Shown here piece by piece: positions 1 through 9,945 of a stretch of 64,000 bases of DNA (the stretch's first letter is position 1; every line of letters starts with the position of its first letter). Under the pieces are notes generated by a model, which was given only the letters and a program-made list of their open reading frames with translations, searched no databases and was not told where the DNA came from. A program made the position numbers and the translations under genes. Origin of the DNA: Tubulanus polymorphus (taxonomy: Eukaryota; Nemertea; Palaeonemertea; Tubulaniformes; Tubulanidae); contig NC_134027.1 of NCBI RefSeq assembly GCF_964204645.1, positions 18,278,485 through 18,342,484 of the forward strand, read 5' to 3'.

Positions 1-34
1 GTTGAAATAATTATAACTAAGATAACTAAATATT

Positions 35-226
35 TTGAAGATGGAGCATTATTATCGGTTGGAACCGTTGGTTATTCAATGGTATTTAAAAAAAGTATTT
101 AAAATGGGAAGTGTTAATGTTGATAGATTTGATATAAATGATATTTTAAAATTAACATTAGCAGTTACTTTATCTAATTTAACTATTGATAATTTGGAAA
201 AACAAAAATATATTCCTCCTATATAA
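35..226 (+). pseudogene. Truncated small Polinton protein (homologue of the gene at 14995)
   Basis: The open stretch matches the 73-residue gene at 14995-15216 nearly residue for residue from the GTVGYSM region to the C-terminal KYIPPI. A deletion of roughly 60 bases just upstream has removed the true start codon, its T-rich leader and the first residues, and fused the remainder to the end of the preceding gene. The product would be a small, mildly hydrophobic protein, probably a virion or membrane component of the element. The function is unknown. The first ATG here is therefore not the original start. Confidence 0.6.
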
Positions 227-250
227 ATGCATAATTTTTTTGTTAAATAA

Positions 251-578
251 ATGGCTTCTGCAATTATAACTATTGTAGGATCGGCAATAGTTAATTTACT
301 GGTAATTATTGCTGGTAATTTATTTAAGCATATTGATAAAAATGGGTCATTATCAGAACAAAAAAGACATAACTTAGCATTAGAAAAATATAATAAACCA
401 GCAGAAGAATATAGAGAAAAGAGACGAAATTACATGGATTACATCAATAAAGAATTATATGATAAGAAGATTTCACATCGAGATTTTCAATCAGTTGATG
501 AAGCAATGAGTTCATATAACGCAGTAACAAATAAAGAAAAATTACATCTATACAAACCTAAATTATCAGATTATTATA
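251..578 (+). pseudogene. Small Polinton membrane/coiled-coil protein, truncated
   Basis: Starts at an ATG preceded by the T-run/GTTAAATAA leader that this family uses repeatedly. The N-terminal 25 residues are hydrophobic (ASAIITIVGSAIVN then LLVIIAGN), followed by a charged helix rich in K, E and R. A second copy lies at 15241. The reading is homologous to that copy up to the LSDYY motif and then switches at about 578 to sequence matching the far C-terminus of the major capsid gene at 24620, so an internal deletion has fused two genes. The original C-terminus is lost. The small hydrophobic N-terminus suggests a membrane or virion protein; I do not recognise a named family. Confidence 0.6.
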
Positions 579-711
579 GAATACTTAAGATGGAATACAA
601 TTATTCATGAAAAAGAAAAAAGGAAGCTTAAATTTTAAAATGCACATTTACATCATATCTGACGCGCAATAAAATATTGTAAATTCTCAATTAAATAGTG
701 TTATGTATTAG
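579..711 (+). pseudogene. Major capsid protein, C-terminal remnant
   Basis: About 44 codons match the last part of the capsid gene of copy III (about 24620-24742), including the GSLNFKMHIYIISDAQ stretch. It is read in the frame following the deletion junction and contains an in-frame TGA and a TAA. All upstream capsid sequence has been deleted. The fragment shows that the order capsid then zinc-finger gene is ancestral, because the same order recurs in copy III once its insertions are discounted. Confidence 0.65.
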
Positions 712-743
712 ATATTTAATTTTAATAAAACTTTTTATAATAA

Positions 744-1432
744 ATGGAAGGAGGAATATAATACAAAATCCAAGTGAAATGATACCAGATATATATAATA
801 TAATACCTTATGATGAATACAGTAAGTATTTTGGAGAATACTTTAATCAATTCAAATATAGAATGAGTAAAATAGATAATAATATTGAAACAAAAATAGA
901 AGATAATATTGAACCTAAAATAGAAGATAATATTGAATCTAAAATAGAAGATAATATTATACCTTCTACATCGTATGATGAGAAGATTGAACCTGATATC
1001 AAAACCAAAAAGACAAATGAAAAATATTGTGACGTATGTAAAAAGGATAAAAGTTATAAGAATTGGGCAACTCATCTTAATTCACTCAAGCATAAGAAAA
1101 ATAAAAATAAGACTATGAATGAATTTAATAATGATAGTGAAATTGATAATGATAATGTTAAAGAAGATAAATATTGTGAAGAATGTGATATAAGTCGTAG
1201 TAATTTTTCAAAGCATAAATTAACTCAAATACATTTGGATAATGTAGAAAGAAATATATGTGAAAAGTGTAATGTTGTTGTATTATCTGAAGATAAAATC
1301 AAACATGATAATTCTATTGAACATACAATAAAAGCTATTGATTCAAAACGTCTTTATAGAGCACCAAGCGTATTTTTTGATGTCGAAAATAATAATCATA
1401 CGAAATTATATAGATCAATTTTTATCGATTAG
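744..1432 (+). pseudogene. Polinton zinc-finger protein with acidic repeat linker
   Basis: The open frame runs to a TAG at 1430. Three zinc-finger-like units are visible: CDVCKKDKSYKNWATHLNSLKH, abridged here to a C-x2-C then H-x5-H pattern, a second beginning CEECDISRSN, and a third beginning CEKCNVVVLS. A low-complexity linker ahead of them is built from three 24-bp repeats (891-958) encoding KIEDNIE plus P or S. A homologue with the same repeat and fingers lies at 28816-29477. The likely start at 744 (TAATAAATG context) is out of frame with the main reading after a few codons, so a frameshift near 757 is probable; otherwise an internal ATG would be used. U1-type C2H2 fingers suggest nucleic-acid binding. 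It sits just after the capsid gene. No enzymatic domain is visible. Confidence 0.6.
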
Positions 1433-1562
1433 GTAAGAAATAATCCAAAACAAGTATTATCAGATATAGAAACTAATTGGACACATATAAAAACATTTCC
1501 AAGTGATTATTCAGGTATACATTATTTCATAGAATTCAAAAATACAGATTTTTTTACCAGAA

Positions 1563-1958
1563 TTGAAAAAAGTTGCTGCTAATGATAATTATGATAATAA
1601 AAGTGATAACTTTGGTAAAATAATTCATTATTACAGTTATGAAGATTTTTCACAGGATGTTATAAATGAAATAATAAATGATGCAAAAAATAAATATAAA
1701 AATATAAGTGAAGACAAATTAAACCAATTTATTTATTTAACTTATGAAACGTATGCTAAGAATATGAATGCTGTTGATGGTTATCATACTAAACTATTAG
1801 GTGAAGTTGAAGGTAATAGAATATCACAAGAATTAAAAATTATTTATATATGTATTTTTCTAAGTACTAATAAAATGAAGATATATTCTTTATGTACTAA
1901 AAGTACTAAAGATAATAAAGACACAACAAACACACATAGATGTATTATATATATTTGA
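1563..1958 (+). pseudogene. Unrecognised Polinton reading frame after the zinc-finger gene
   Basis: A 131-residue open stretch, lysine-, asparagine- and tyrosine-rich, with no recognised motif. Same-strand coding-like sequence continues between 1433 and 1562, so this may be a downstream part of the zinc-finger gene or a separate gene interrupted by the TAG at 1430. It ends inside a hairpin repeat, so the last 35 or so residues are probably not native. No clear homologue is present at the corresponding place in copy III, where the gene at 29499 sits instead. Confidence 0.35.
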
Positions 1959-2165
1959 TTGAAAAATAAATATCATAGATTTATTTACCTCACAGATTTA
2001 TTATTTATATTTGATTCAGCAATGATAAATCTATGTGTGTTTGTTGTCTTTATTGTCTTTAGTAGTTTAGTAGTTTTAAAAACAATTTTATTCAGTACTG
2101 ATGAAATAAATATATATTCTTTATGTACTAAAAGTACTAAAGACAATAAAGACACAAGGAGGTAT
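1880..2165. terminator. Hairpin repeat between the two converging gene blocks
   Basis: The sequence around 1896-1935 (ACTAAAGATAATAAAGACAC onward) is the inverted complement of about 2035-2075 (ending TTGTCTTTATTGTCTTTAGT), giving arms of about 45 bases. The left arm is also repeated directly at 2114-2157. It lies exactly between a rightward and a leftward gene block, the place expected for transcript ends. Copy III has a hairpin at the same place with unrelated sequence (29889-30223). A terminator or polyadenylation role is inferred from position only. Confidence 0.45.
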
Positions 2166-2198
2166 TAATTTGAAATAGTTTCTAAAATATTTCAAATT

Positions 2199-2774
2199 TC
2201 ATTTTATAAATTTATATTCATAGGGAAATTGAAGCCTCAGAAGTAATTTTGAACCTTTATTATTCTTTAATTTATTCATATATTCATCATGTAATTCAGT
2301 AGGTATAATTTGATATTCTTCCAATGATTGTTGCATAGATTTTCTATCTTTGTTATAAAATAAAACTAAAAATCTTATATTCTCCCTAAAATCTTTAACA
2401 ATTGAATTATATTTTTGATTTAAAACCCATGTCGTTATCCCAAAATGTCTCCCAGAGAAAGCTAGATAACATAACTCACTCTCTCTAACTTTTGAATCAT
2501 GTAAATTTGCGCAATCATCTATAATGAATAATGTATTTGAACCTTTATAAATATCAATTGCTATTTTAATACAATTATCTAAATTTTCTCTTACTGTTTT
2601 AGGATCTAATATAATAAACTTTTTTAACTTAACTATATCTCTATTATCTGTTTTATTCATTTCATAAATGGGGCAGAATAATATTATATTATCAAAATGA
2701 TTCTTATAAATAGTTTCTAACAAATCTAATATGATATGTGTTTTACCACAATTGGTTACTCCAGTAACTAACAT
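2199..2774 (-). CDS. Packaging ATPase, A32/FtsK-like (Polinton)
   Basis: P-loop ATPase that in Polintons and related viruses pumps DNA into capsids. A Walker A motif GVTNCGKT lies at residues 5-12 and a Walker B motif LFIIDD near residue 82, followed by the SGRHFGITTW and NQKYNS segments typical of the A32-like family. The 191 residues include the whole ATPase core. The reading frame is open about 30 bases further upstream (to about 2807) without an ATG, overlapping the end of the integrase gene, so the true start may have been lost or lie upstream of a lesion. The reading frame from the first ATG to the stop is otherwise intact. A second, 5-prime-truncated copy lies at 30242-30660. Confidence 0.85.
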   Translation of the reverse strand: MLVTGVTNCGKTHIILDLLETIYKNHFDNIILFCPIYEMNKTDNRDIVKLKKFIILDPKTVRENLDNCIKIAIDIYKGSNTLFIIDDCANLHDSKVRESELCYLAFSGRHFGITTWVLNQKYNSIVKDFRENIRFLVLFYNKDRKSMQQSLEEYQIIPTELHDEYMNKLKNNKGSKLLLRLQFPYEYKFIK

Positions 2775-2807
2775 ATTATGCGGTTCAAATATAAATAAAT
2801 CTTTATT

Positions 2808-4109
2808 CTTTTGATTTTACTAGATAAAATCCATTCATTAAATTTATTCATCATACCCTTTATATTTCACCAAAGAATACTTTTTTCCTTTAAGAGTTTT
2901 TGTTTTCAATACTTTTTCTATTTTGTATTCTATTTCATCTGGATTTGGTACAAGTGATAATTCTTGTTCATAGAAATAACCTAATATTTCTTCATCTTTT
3001 AGATCTTCTAATTTATAAACAAAAGGTTAAGTTAATATTATCTCTTTAATCTTGAATATTTCTTCAGTAAAATTTGGAGTATAACCTTTATAAAATGTTT
3101 TTCGATATTTAGATATTCTAACATGTTGTCCTATTTTAAATTTAGGTTCTCCGAAATCATGTGTAACAAATGCTCCATATAAATTATTCCAAACTATTTC
3201 TGAATTATCTTCTTTTCTAGCTTGTATAGGTTTCAAATTTATAGAACTATGTTTTGTGTCGGTATTCCGACACGCTTCACGGGTAATCGGTTTTCGCGCC
3301 TTTTTCAGTGGGCGTTTACTGTACGTTTTGTGATTCAGTCTTACCTCTCTTGTCAAGCTGCACGCACGCACGCTGTGAGCAGTAAATTATGCTGTACATA
3401 GAGTAAATAAAGTTCTGTTATCAAACACCAGCCTAACTCGTCTATATTCTGAGGACTAAGGAGACATGTTTAGAATTATTATAACCTTTCACTAAATCAT
3501 CTAACACATCGATATATTCATATGTTTCATTAGCAGTAAAATATTTCCACATTCTAGTTTTTAATGTTTTATTAAATCTTTCTATAATAGATGCTTTTTT
3601 ATCTGAATGTGTTGAAAAATATTCTACACCGATATCAGATAATAGTTTTTTAAAATGTTTGTTATAAAATTCCTTACCTTCATCAAATTGTATCTTACCT
3701 GGAATAGCTTCTTTATTATATTATAATATTGATTTAAAAGCATTTGTAACTTCTATACCAGTCTTATTTTTGATTGGAATTGACCATGCGTATCTACTGA
3801 ATATGTCTATAACATTTAATATCCAGAAATATCCTTTGTTGTGTTCTTCTAAGTTCTTCATGTCAATTAAATCAGCTTGCCATTGTTGATCGATATATGA
3901 AACCATAACTTTTCTCGTTAAATAAGTTTTATCCATTTTCTTATGGATTTGATATGTTGGTTGATTTTGTAACCATAATTTTAATTCACTATATTTTATA
4001 TTTTCATTATCAGATTTAATTTTATCCCATAATTCCGAAACACCAGAATATGATACTTCACTTTCTGGGTTATAATATAAATCTCTTAAATATGTTCTTT
4101 TTTCATCTT
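2808..4109 (-). pseudogene. Polinton DDE integrase with C-terminal chromodomain, broken
   Basis: Retroviral-type (rve) integrase that inserts the element. Reading leftward: an N-terminal helical region (from about 4095), the first catalytic aspartate in the QADLID segment (about 3873-3862), the second in FDEGKEF (about 3683), and the glutamate in IIERFN (about 3580), giving a D-D-about-35-E spacing. Then comes a basic beta-domain with KIGQHVRISKYRK (about 3130) and a chromodomain-like end with YSLVKYKGYDE (about 2860). Breaks: an in-frame TAA at 3721-3723 between the first two catalytic residues, a solo LTR at 3255-3466, a TAA near 3027, and a frameshift near 2850 inside the chromodomain. No convincing ATG remains at the start. 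It overlaps or abuts the ATPase gene downstream. Confidence 0.85.
3255..3466 (+). mobile_element. Solo LTR (212 bp) inserted in the integrase gene
   Basis: Begins TGTGTCGG, ends GGAGACA, and is flanked by a perfect 5-bp duplication TGTTT (3250-3254 and 3467-3471). An AATAAA polyadenylation signal lies about 65 bases before its end. It interrupts the integrase between the YNNSKH and SSINLKP codons; removing it and one duplication copy would leave the frame continuous at this point. Ty3/gypsy-type LTR elements commonly make 5-bp duplications with TG...CA ends, and short LTRs are common in molluscan gypsy elements. No internal retroelement sequence is present, so this is a solo LTR left by recombination. 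Confidence 0.8.
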
Positions 4110-4112
4110 ATT

Positions 4113-4463
4113 TTAATCCATTAATAATAATTTAGATTTAGTTTCAGTGATTTTTTCATTTGACTTATTTTCTGGTATAATAGGTTTATCATCAGAATCA
4201 TTATTGTTATTAAATTTTGATTTATATATTACACCGGAGAATATAATAATTGTGATTAACCCAATTGTAATATATAAGTAATTATTTCTTTCACTATTAG
4301 AAGAATCAGATGGATTGTTATTTGAATTAATATCAGGTGATTCATTTATATCAGTTAATTTCTTTTTCTTAGCTTTTTTAAATTCTGCAGATCTTTTACC
4401 TAATTCCCTTGCCCATTTAATTTGTATTTCAGATCTAGGCTTCTTCTTAATATCATCACTCAT
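4113..4463 (-). CDS. Polinton single-pass membrane protein (116 aa)
   Basis: Intact 116-residue frame starting in an AATAAATG context. The N-terminal half is basic (KKPRSEIQIKWARELGKRSA then a lysine run), and one transmembrane segment (YLYITIGLITIIIFSGVIY) occupies about residues 61-79, followed by a polar asparagine-rich tail. A small basic membrane protein beside the integrase suits a virion or core component, but I do not recognise a named family. Its start overlaps the end of the upstream gene by eight bases (ATGAGTGA), which supports both calls. Confidence 0.6.
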   Translation of the reverse strand: MSDDIKKKPRSEIQIKWARELGKRSAEFKKAKKKKLTDINESPDINSNNNPSDSSNSERNNYLYITIGLITIIIFSGVIYKSKFNNNNDSDDKPIIPENKSNEKITETKSKLLLMD

Positions 4464-5066
4464 TTATTTTAGTTAATTTTTGTTCCGATTCATTTTCTGT
4501 TTCACCGTGTGGGGGTCGTACGGCACCATCTGTTTCGTTCTTACCTGATTTGTATTCTATAGGTTTGATATTCGAAAATGTTATGACACCAGTAGAAATT
4601 AATGTCATAACCGATCCTAATTGGAATGAAGCGTATCAAACCCATTTTTGTAATTCAGTCATAACTAAGTAGTCATTTTTTAAATCACTATATAATTTAT
4701 TTTCAACATCAATTGGTATAATCCGTTTACATAACTTAGAGTAACATTTTATAATACCATCACTTATAGAGTCATTTATTCTAGCTAATCTTGACTCTTC
4801 ATAAATCTTAAAATATTTTATTACTTTATCTGGTTTCATAGAGTCTAATTCTTGAAAAGTTATTATGTTCCCCAAGAAATCCTTAGATTTCCCGCCGGCA
4901 ATTAGTAATTCCAGATGGTGCTTACAATATAAGTAGTATTCATAATCAATATTACAATCAATATTATTTTTAATTTTGGTTGGAATATCCTTATTATCAC
5001 TAATGCACAAATCATCTAATGTTTTTTTTCAATATCGGTATTATTCTTACTCGATTTCTTTGACAT
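4456..5066 (-). pseudogene. Unrecognised Polinton protein with C-terminal hydrophobic segment, broken
   Basis: The reading starts at an ATG in a TATAAATG context at 5066 and begins MSKKSSKNN. A frameshift in an 8-T run near 5021-5028 moves it into the long frame from 5010, and an in-frame TGA at 4636-4638 interrupts it. After the stop the same frame continues through a hydrophobic stretch (LGSVMTLISTGVITFS) and ends in a TGA overlapping the next gene. The central part is helical and charged, with YEYYLYCKHHLELL. Role unknown. Confidence 0.5.
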
Positions 5067-5328
5067 TTATATTAGAGAAAAAAGCGAAAAAAAATATTAT
5101 AAGTATTATAAAATGATACTAATAACTCTTTAGGTTAATACTTAATTGACTAGGTTAGTTAAAAATAAAGAATTTTTATTCAAACCCATTCAAAATCTAT
5201 TTAATCTAGTGTTAACAAGAATTGCAAAAGGAAATATTAAAAATATAATAGAAATAAGGATAGTTTAAAGTTGATAGTTGATAGTTATTGTTTTTTTTTA
5301 TTATATTTTATTTGAATTCTATTATTCA

Positions 5329-6051
5329 TTAACCACTTATTAAAGACTCAACGTATTGTTCATTATTTGGATCATTGTTCCATAATTCAATAAATTTCTT
5401 TGCTTTATCCAGTTGATCCAAATATAACCGTAAATCTAGTTTATTAGATTTAATTATATTTTCTTTCTTTTCTAAAGGTCTTAAATTCTGCCAGCTCCAG
5501 ATTAATTTCTGATTGTGTTCATCATTCATGTTGAATTTAGATATTGGTAAAACGTGATCAATATGAAAATAATCTCCATAATTATCTATATTCATTTTTA
5601 AATTGAACTGATATATAATCCATGATTTATCTGTACAACCCAACAAATTAGATAGTGTAACTGAATGGTTTTCTTTAATGAATAATTGTGATAATCTAGT
5701 TCTTAAACATTGTTTCAATTTAAAATTAAGATCTGTTTTGTATCGTTCTCTCATATATTCTGTCATATAATCACGGTTATCTTTTTTCCAATCTCTCATG
5801 TATTCTAGATTATTTGCTCGCCATTGTTTTTTCAATTCTTTACATTTTTCTAGATTATTTATATAATATTGTTTAATATTTTGATTATGGCAGCTTTTGT
5901 AGTTATGACGTAAACCATCATTGCCAATCTTACGTTTATAATAATCTGTAAATGGCTTACTTTTTTTACATTTACAACATGTCTTCTGATAAATATTTAT
6001 AACACCAGCGTTATTTGTAATATTAATAATTTGTGGCTGTTTACTTTCCAT
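5329..6051 (-). CDS. HNH endonuclease with N-terminal zinc motif
   Basis: Complete 240-residue frame starting in a TATAAATG context. The N-terminus has a CCKCKKSKPF zinc-binding motif paired with a later C (KSCHNQ). The middle is a highly charged repetitive helix. The C-terminal HNH nuclease core reads HIDHVLPISKF (metal-binding and general-base histidines, about residues 164-174), then NLRPLEKKENI and NKLDL. This zinc-plus-HNH layout is common in large-DNA-virus homing-type endonucleases. It is one of the best-preserved genes of copy I. A role in mobility or genome processing is inference. No tandem duplication or splice site was seen around it. Confidence 0.8.
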   Translation of the reverse strand: MESKQPQIINITNNAGVINIYQKTCCKCKKSKPFTDYYKRKIGNDGLRHNYKSCHNQNIKQYYINNLEKCKELKKQWRANNLEYMRDWKKDNRDYMTEYMRERYKTDLNFKLKQCLRTRLSQLFIKENHSVTLSNLLGCTDKSWIIYQFNLKMNIDNYGDYFHIDHVLPISKFNMNDEHNQKLIWSWQNLRPLEKKENIIKSNKLDLRLYLDQLDKAKKFIELWNNDPNNEQYVESLISG

Positions 6052-6866
6052 TTATAGTATATGAATTTGTTTATTCTATTTGAAATCTATTTGATAATTT
6101 CCGTCTGTTCATCTTCGACTAACATCATCCTTTTTCATTCCTCGCTACTGTTGATAAGTCATTTCGCCTACAGATTTACACAATACATATACAAGTATGT
6201 TCGGTCGTTTCATCCAATACATCATTTGATTTCTATATATAAAATTTATATTTACAAACATTTTTTCAATTGCCGGTAAATATTTAACTACATCAACAAA
6301 TGTTAAACTTATCATTTGAATTGGAGTAGTCTAAATGTTTTTGAAATTCTTATATAGTTTCTTCGTCGATCTTTTGTGTTTCTTGTGCTTCTACGCCAAT
6401 TTCTATTGGTTCGATATCCATTGCTGTCTATTCCTCAGAAAGAGTATCTTGGTTTCTCTATCGCTTCTTGATGCGTATGACATTTTATTAATCTAAAGGA
6501 TATTAGTGGTAACTCTAGCTATCTAAAAGATATACTAAATACACTTAAATATATTTAAAGGTTTCATATTTAGTAGCCCCAATAACAAAAAAAACAGTAC
6601 TTACATTTAGATTTAGAACTGTAACTCCTAATTGTGTTTCGAGAGATAATATCCTATGCGTTCTGTATTACGTCTGTTTGAGAAAGCAGTCTCTGGTTCA
6701 ATGTTAATACGTCTTGTGAATGTACTATCGCGTACAAAACTGCCGGTTATTTGAATAACAAGCACCATCTGTCACCGTTTGCAGTAAAGGATCGTTAATA
6801 ATTCCGCGCGTAAGTTGGCGACAGGTGTTCTAGATAACAATGGGTAGTATGTATATGACTCAATCC
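6052..6866. other. Decayed Polinton sequence without an intact gene
   Basis: No convincing gene. A short minus-strand reading (6350-6421) starts MDIEPIEIG, stops at a TAA, and continues open for about 20 codons, which looks like a dead small acidic protein gene. From about 6600 the base composition becomes less A+T-rich, suggesting a host-derived or inserted patch up to about 6850. Confidence 0.4.
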
Positions 6867-6983
6867 TTATCTCACACTACTATGTCTATCTAAATGTGTT
6901 CTAGTTTTATTATGTCTTGCTTTTTGGGATTTATCTATATTGATTTTACATGTTGGACAGTAGTACTTCTTATTTGCTTCCAT
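6867..6983 (-). CDS. Small zinc-finger protein next to the element end (38 aa)
   Basis: Begins MEANKKYYCPTCKINIDK and has one U1-like C2H2 finger (C-x2-C then H-x5-H). The start context ATATTAAAATG matches the leader of the homologous gene at 32370. Only one finger remains before a TAA, against two or three in the other copy, so it is probably truncated by mutation. It is the outermost gene, read inward from the terminal palindrome. Such fingers usually bind nucleic acid. Confidence 0.5.
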   Translation of the reverse strand: MEANKKYYCPTCKINIDKSQKARHNKTRTHLDRHSSVR

Positions 6984-7078
6984 TTTAATATCAAATTTTT
7001 TATTAAAATTGATTTTAGAAGTTATTCATTTATATGCAATTCATATATATGAATATTTTAAGAGTAATAGGGAGAATA

Positions 7079-7199
7079 GGGGTTCAGGTTAAAGGTTGAA
7101 GGGGTGAGTGAGTAAAAAATAAAAAAATAAATTCGAGCGTGCGAGAATTTATTTTTCATTTTTTATGAGCTCGACCCTTCGACCTTTGGCCTGAACCCC
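7079..7199. repeat. Terminal palindrome of Polinton copy I
   Basis: Arms GGGGTTCAGG...CCTGAACCCC enclose about 121 bases that fold into one hairpin with a GAGCGTGC apex (7134-7141). The inner arm reads GGTTAAAGGTTGAAGGGG and the outer arm, complemented, GGCCAAAGGTCGAAGGGT. The same arm-specific differences recur in copy II, so the imperfections are inherited. The outer continuation to the element tip is replaced by unrelated sequence from 7200. Confidence 0.75.
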
Positions 7200-9945
7200 A
7201 GACTTGTCATCCCCATAGTCCAGGGGTCCAATTGATAAAAATTGTTTTAAAGAATTCCCGGGTGCGAAATAATTTGTTTCAGGTAGAGACTATTGAACCC
7301 CAGAATTTTGGTCCCCAGAGTAGTGATACGCTCCCTAATACAGAAGATCACAACCCCTACAGAACACTAGTGTGGTTTTACTGAAAATTTTCATTGAACT
7401 TTCATCTTTTCCTGATCTCGGATCCCAGTCATAATATACAGGTGCATTGCAGTTGTGACAGCCTCTAGGTTTCTTTCATCAAATGATGAATCGTGACCAT
7501 TCTTTGCTTAAAAATACCAATTATGTATGGGGTATGGTGTAAATATTTTTACAGATGATTTTCTGGTTTCATATTTTGAAATGGAAATTTGTAGTTGATT
7601 AGTGGCCACGGTTAAAATTGCAAGCAGTGCAAACCCATTTCATATCACTGATTATATACGCCTTGATTATATAGGCCATAGACAGGTTACTTGTTCTATG
7701 CATATGGAGCTTCAGTGGTCAATATTCATTAGTAACAATAATTTAAAACACCTACCTCTTCCAGCACGTCCTCTTTAAGCACCTCTTTAAGCACGTCTTC
7801 TTCATTTTATCGAAATCTAGCTGAAAGAAAGAAGGAATATATTATACATACAGTCCTCGTTATAACGCCACTATCGGGACCAGATTAATTTTGGCGGTAC
7901 AGTCTTTATAACACTATAATTGGAAGCCAGATATTCTATTCAGATTGTGTTACAAGTGAAACCATGTTATAAAGGGATTGTTTTTGTTCATTTTCTTATA
8001 AAACATGAGTTTAGGGAGCCATACCATGAACGTGTTACACTAAAAATCCTGTTATAGTGGATCGTTGTCATAATGAGATTACACTGTATAATGAGAATGG
8101 CGGTAAATGCTTTGTGACCATTCAAAAAGCATATTAATTGCAATGTTCTTTAGTCTATTTGCCAGGCAGACGTACAATTGTCACCTATGCCATACGGTTC
8201 AGGTTTGAAGGACAGGTGGTGGTGTACTGTGGTTATTGGACCTAACTTATTACATGTACTGGTACCGGTACTGACAGCAACATCAATGATCAACCGTACT
8301 GTCCACAGGGGCCTGTCAAACATACAGGACTTCGACGATTTTCACAGAAACATATCACAGCAACAGCCGTTATAACCTCCCAAACCCGATGTATTATGGG
8401 AAGTGTCGAAAGGGTCTATGTAGGCCTACCTGGTACTTTATTTATACTGGGTAGATGTATTTACTATAATAATCTACATCAATATATACTGAGTTGAGTT
8501 GGCTTAGAATAATGTTCAGTTCAGGAAGGCGAGGTTATCAGGAAAAAAACAATAATTTAAGAATGTTTCCTTTCAAAAAAAATGCAAGGACTAATAGGAA
8601 ATTAGCCACCTTTGGCTTTAGTTTAGAATTTTCAGGCTTTCACGAACAGCCACTGCAGATTATTAGCGATTTTTTGGGGGAACTTTTGGGATCATAAAAT
8701 GGCGATAATTCTTCTACTTTCAGCGACGATAAGTCAGTGACATTGGTTAACTAAAAGTAAAATCGCTGAAATTTTCAAATGTCGCTACGTTAATTTGCCT
8801 CATTAATTAAATGTTCAAATGTCGCCATATTATCGCTAAAAAGTCGCCATTTATAGGTAGTCGCCAGAATGTCGCTCTTCCGGAACGGCTCACTGACTAT
8901 CGCCGTCGGCGATTTTTAGCGGTAATTTGAGCAGTTTGAGCTGTAAAAGGGCGTTATTTGGGCTGTAATTAGGCTACAATCATTGACTCGCCATTCTTGC
9001 TATATACCGTCTGCTCTCTTTATCCCTTACGACCGCATCTGTGCAGAGAGTGACTAATAGAGACGTTGTGTGTCGTCAAAAGATAAGGCCGCAAGGAACG
9101 GATTGATTTTCAAATTAACCCAAATTTTTTTTGGTCTCGAACACTCAAATACAGTAGGCCTGCCTAGGCATTGTCGAGCTCAAGCCATCGAATGACACGC
9201 ACTTCGAGCTATTTTTTTAACAGGAAATAATGCCTTCACCATCAAAAACTGGCCACTTTCTGAACAATAAAATTGAGTTGAAATTGAATTGAACATGAAT
9301 TTGATAAAATTGCATGATTCTACAATTTCTATAGGGTAAAATAACTGTTGGGGTTTTCAACTGTTCACAGTGGATTGTGGCATTTTTGTTGAATTGTTAA
9401 AACTAAATTGAATTCTATCTTCTTACCTATAAAGTTGAAAAAAACGATGAAACACATGAAACGAACTGGTTCACAGATTTTTGGCGACAGAGCACCACGT
9501 GTGTTACAACCGGGACGTGGCGCCATCTCTTTTATAAATTGCCAGCCAGGGAGGGCCAGGCCAAAACAAAGGGCCAGGCCAGTCCATGTTTTGAACCGGG
9601 CCAGGCCATGTTTTGAACTCACCCCATCGGAAGAGGTTTCGTTCCCAAGACTCAATATTCAGCCACCCTCTGATGTGTGACATCATACGAATTATATTTG
9701 AACGTTTTTTTCATATTGTGAAAAATATTTTTTTGAAAATACAAAATAGTTTCCCTGACGCGCCTACCCGTCCCCTACGAATTTTTGGACGTAGACCATA
9801 AACAAATGTTTATCTTTGGTCTTATTTGACTACAAAATAATTCTTCAAGAAAGATAAAATACAATATAAAACTTAAAGAACTTTGAAGTCACGAATTAAA
9901 AAGATTTTCAAGCAATGCCCTTTCCCCAAACAACCTCCCTAGCTT
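7200..9945. other. Host intergenic DNA with degenerate repeats
   Basis: No gene is supported. It holds a Tc1-like MITE at 7851-8086, a cluster of GTCGC/GCGAC words at about 8700-8960 without clear periodicity, and a short tandem-like patch of GGGCCAGGCC words at 9540-9610. Short open frames here have no coding character. Confidence 0.4.
7851..8086. mobile_element. Tc1/mariner (pogo-like) MITE candidate
   Basis: Starts CAGTCCTCGTTATAACG and ends ATTACACTG with TA dinucleotides on both sides (7849-7850, 8087-8088). The inverted ends are imperfect. CAGT...ACTG ends with TA flanks and an internal TCGTTATAACG word suit a pogo/Tigger-type non-autonomous element. It is too short to code. Confidence 0.4.

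Larger units (their letters stand above)
1..7199. mobile_element. Polinton/Maverick-like element, copy I (left end off-window)
   Basis: The stretch reads as the right part of a self-synthesising virus-like transposon. It has a rightward block of small membrane and zinc-finger genes, and a leftward block with an A32/FtsK-type packaging ATPase, a retroviral-like DDE integrase with a chromodomain, two membrane proteins, an HNH endonuclease and a small zinc-finger protein. ATPase plus rve integrase plus a capsid remnant is the Polinton signature. The strong A+T bias differs from the flanking host DNA. Most genes carry stops or frameshifts. A deletion joins a small membrane-protein gene to the capsid tail near position 578. 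The right end is the palindrome at 7079-7199. The outermost bases, which copy II retains as AGTAATAGGG, seem to be lost here. Confidence 0.85.

Noticed and set aside
1-7199. DNA polymerase B of the Polinton
   Set aside because: I looked for the YGDTDS-type motif and exonuclease motifs in the element fragments and found none; the polymerase probably lay in missing parts.
8178-8697. Short plus-strand frames as genes
   Set aside because: No splice sites, motifs or coding composition; they fall in degenerate repeat DNA.
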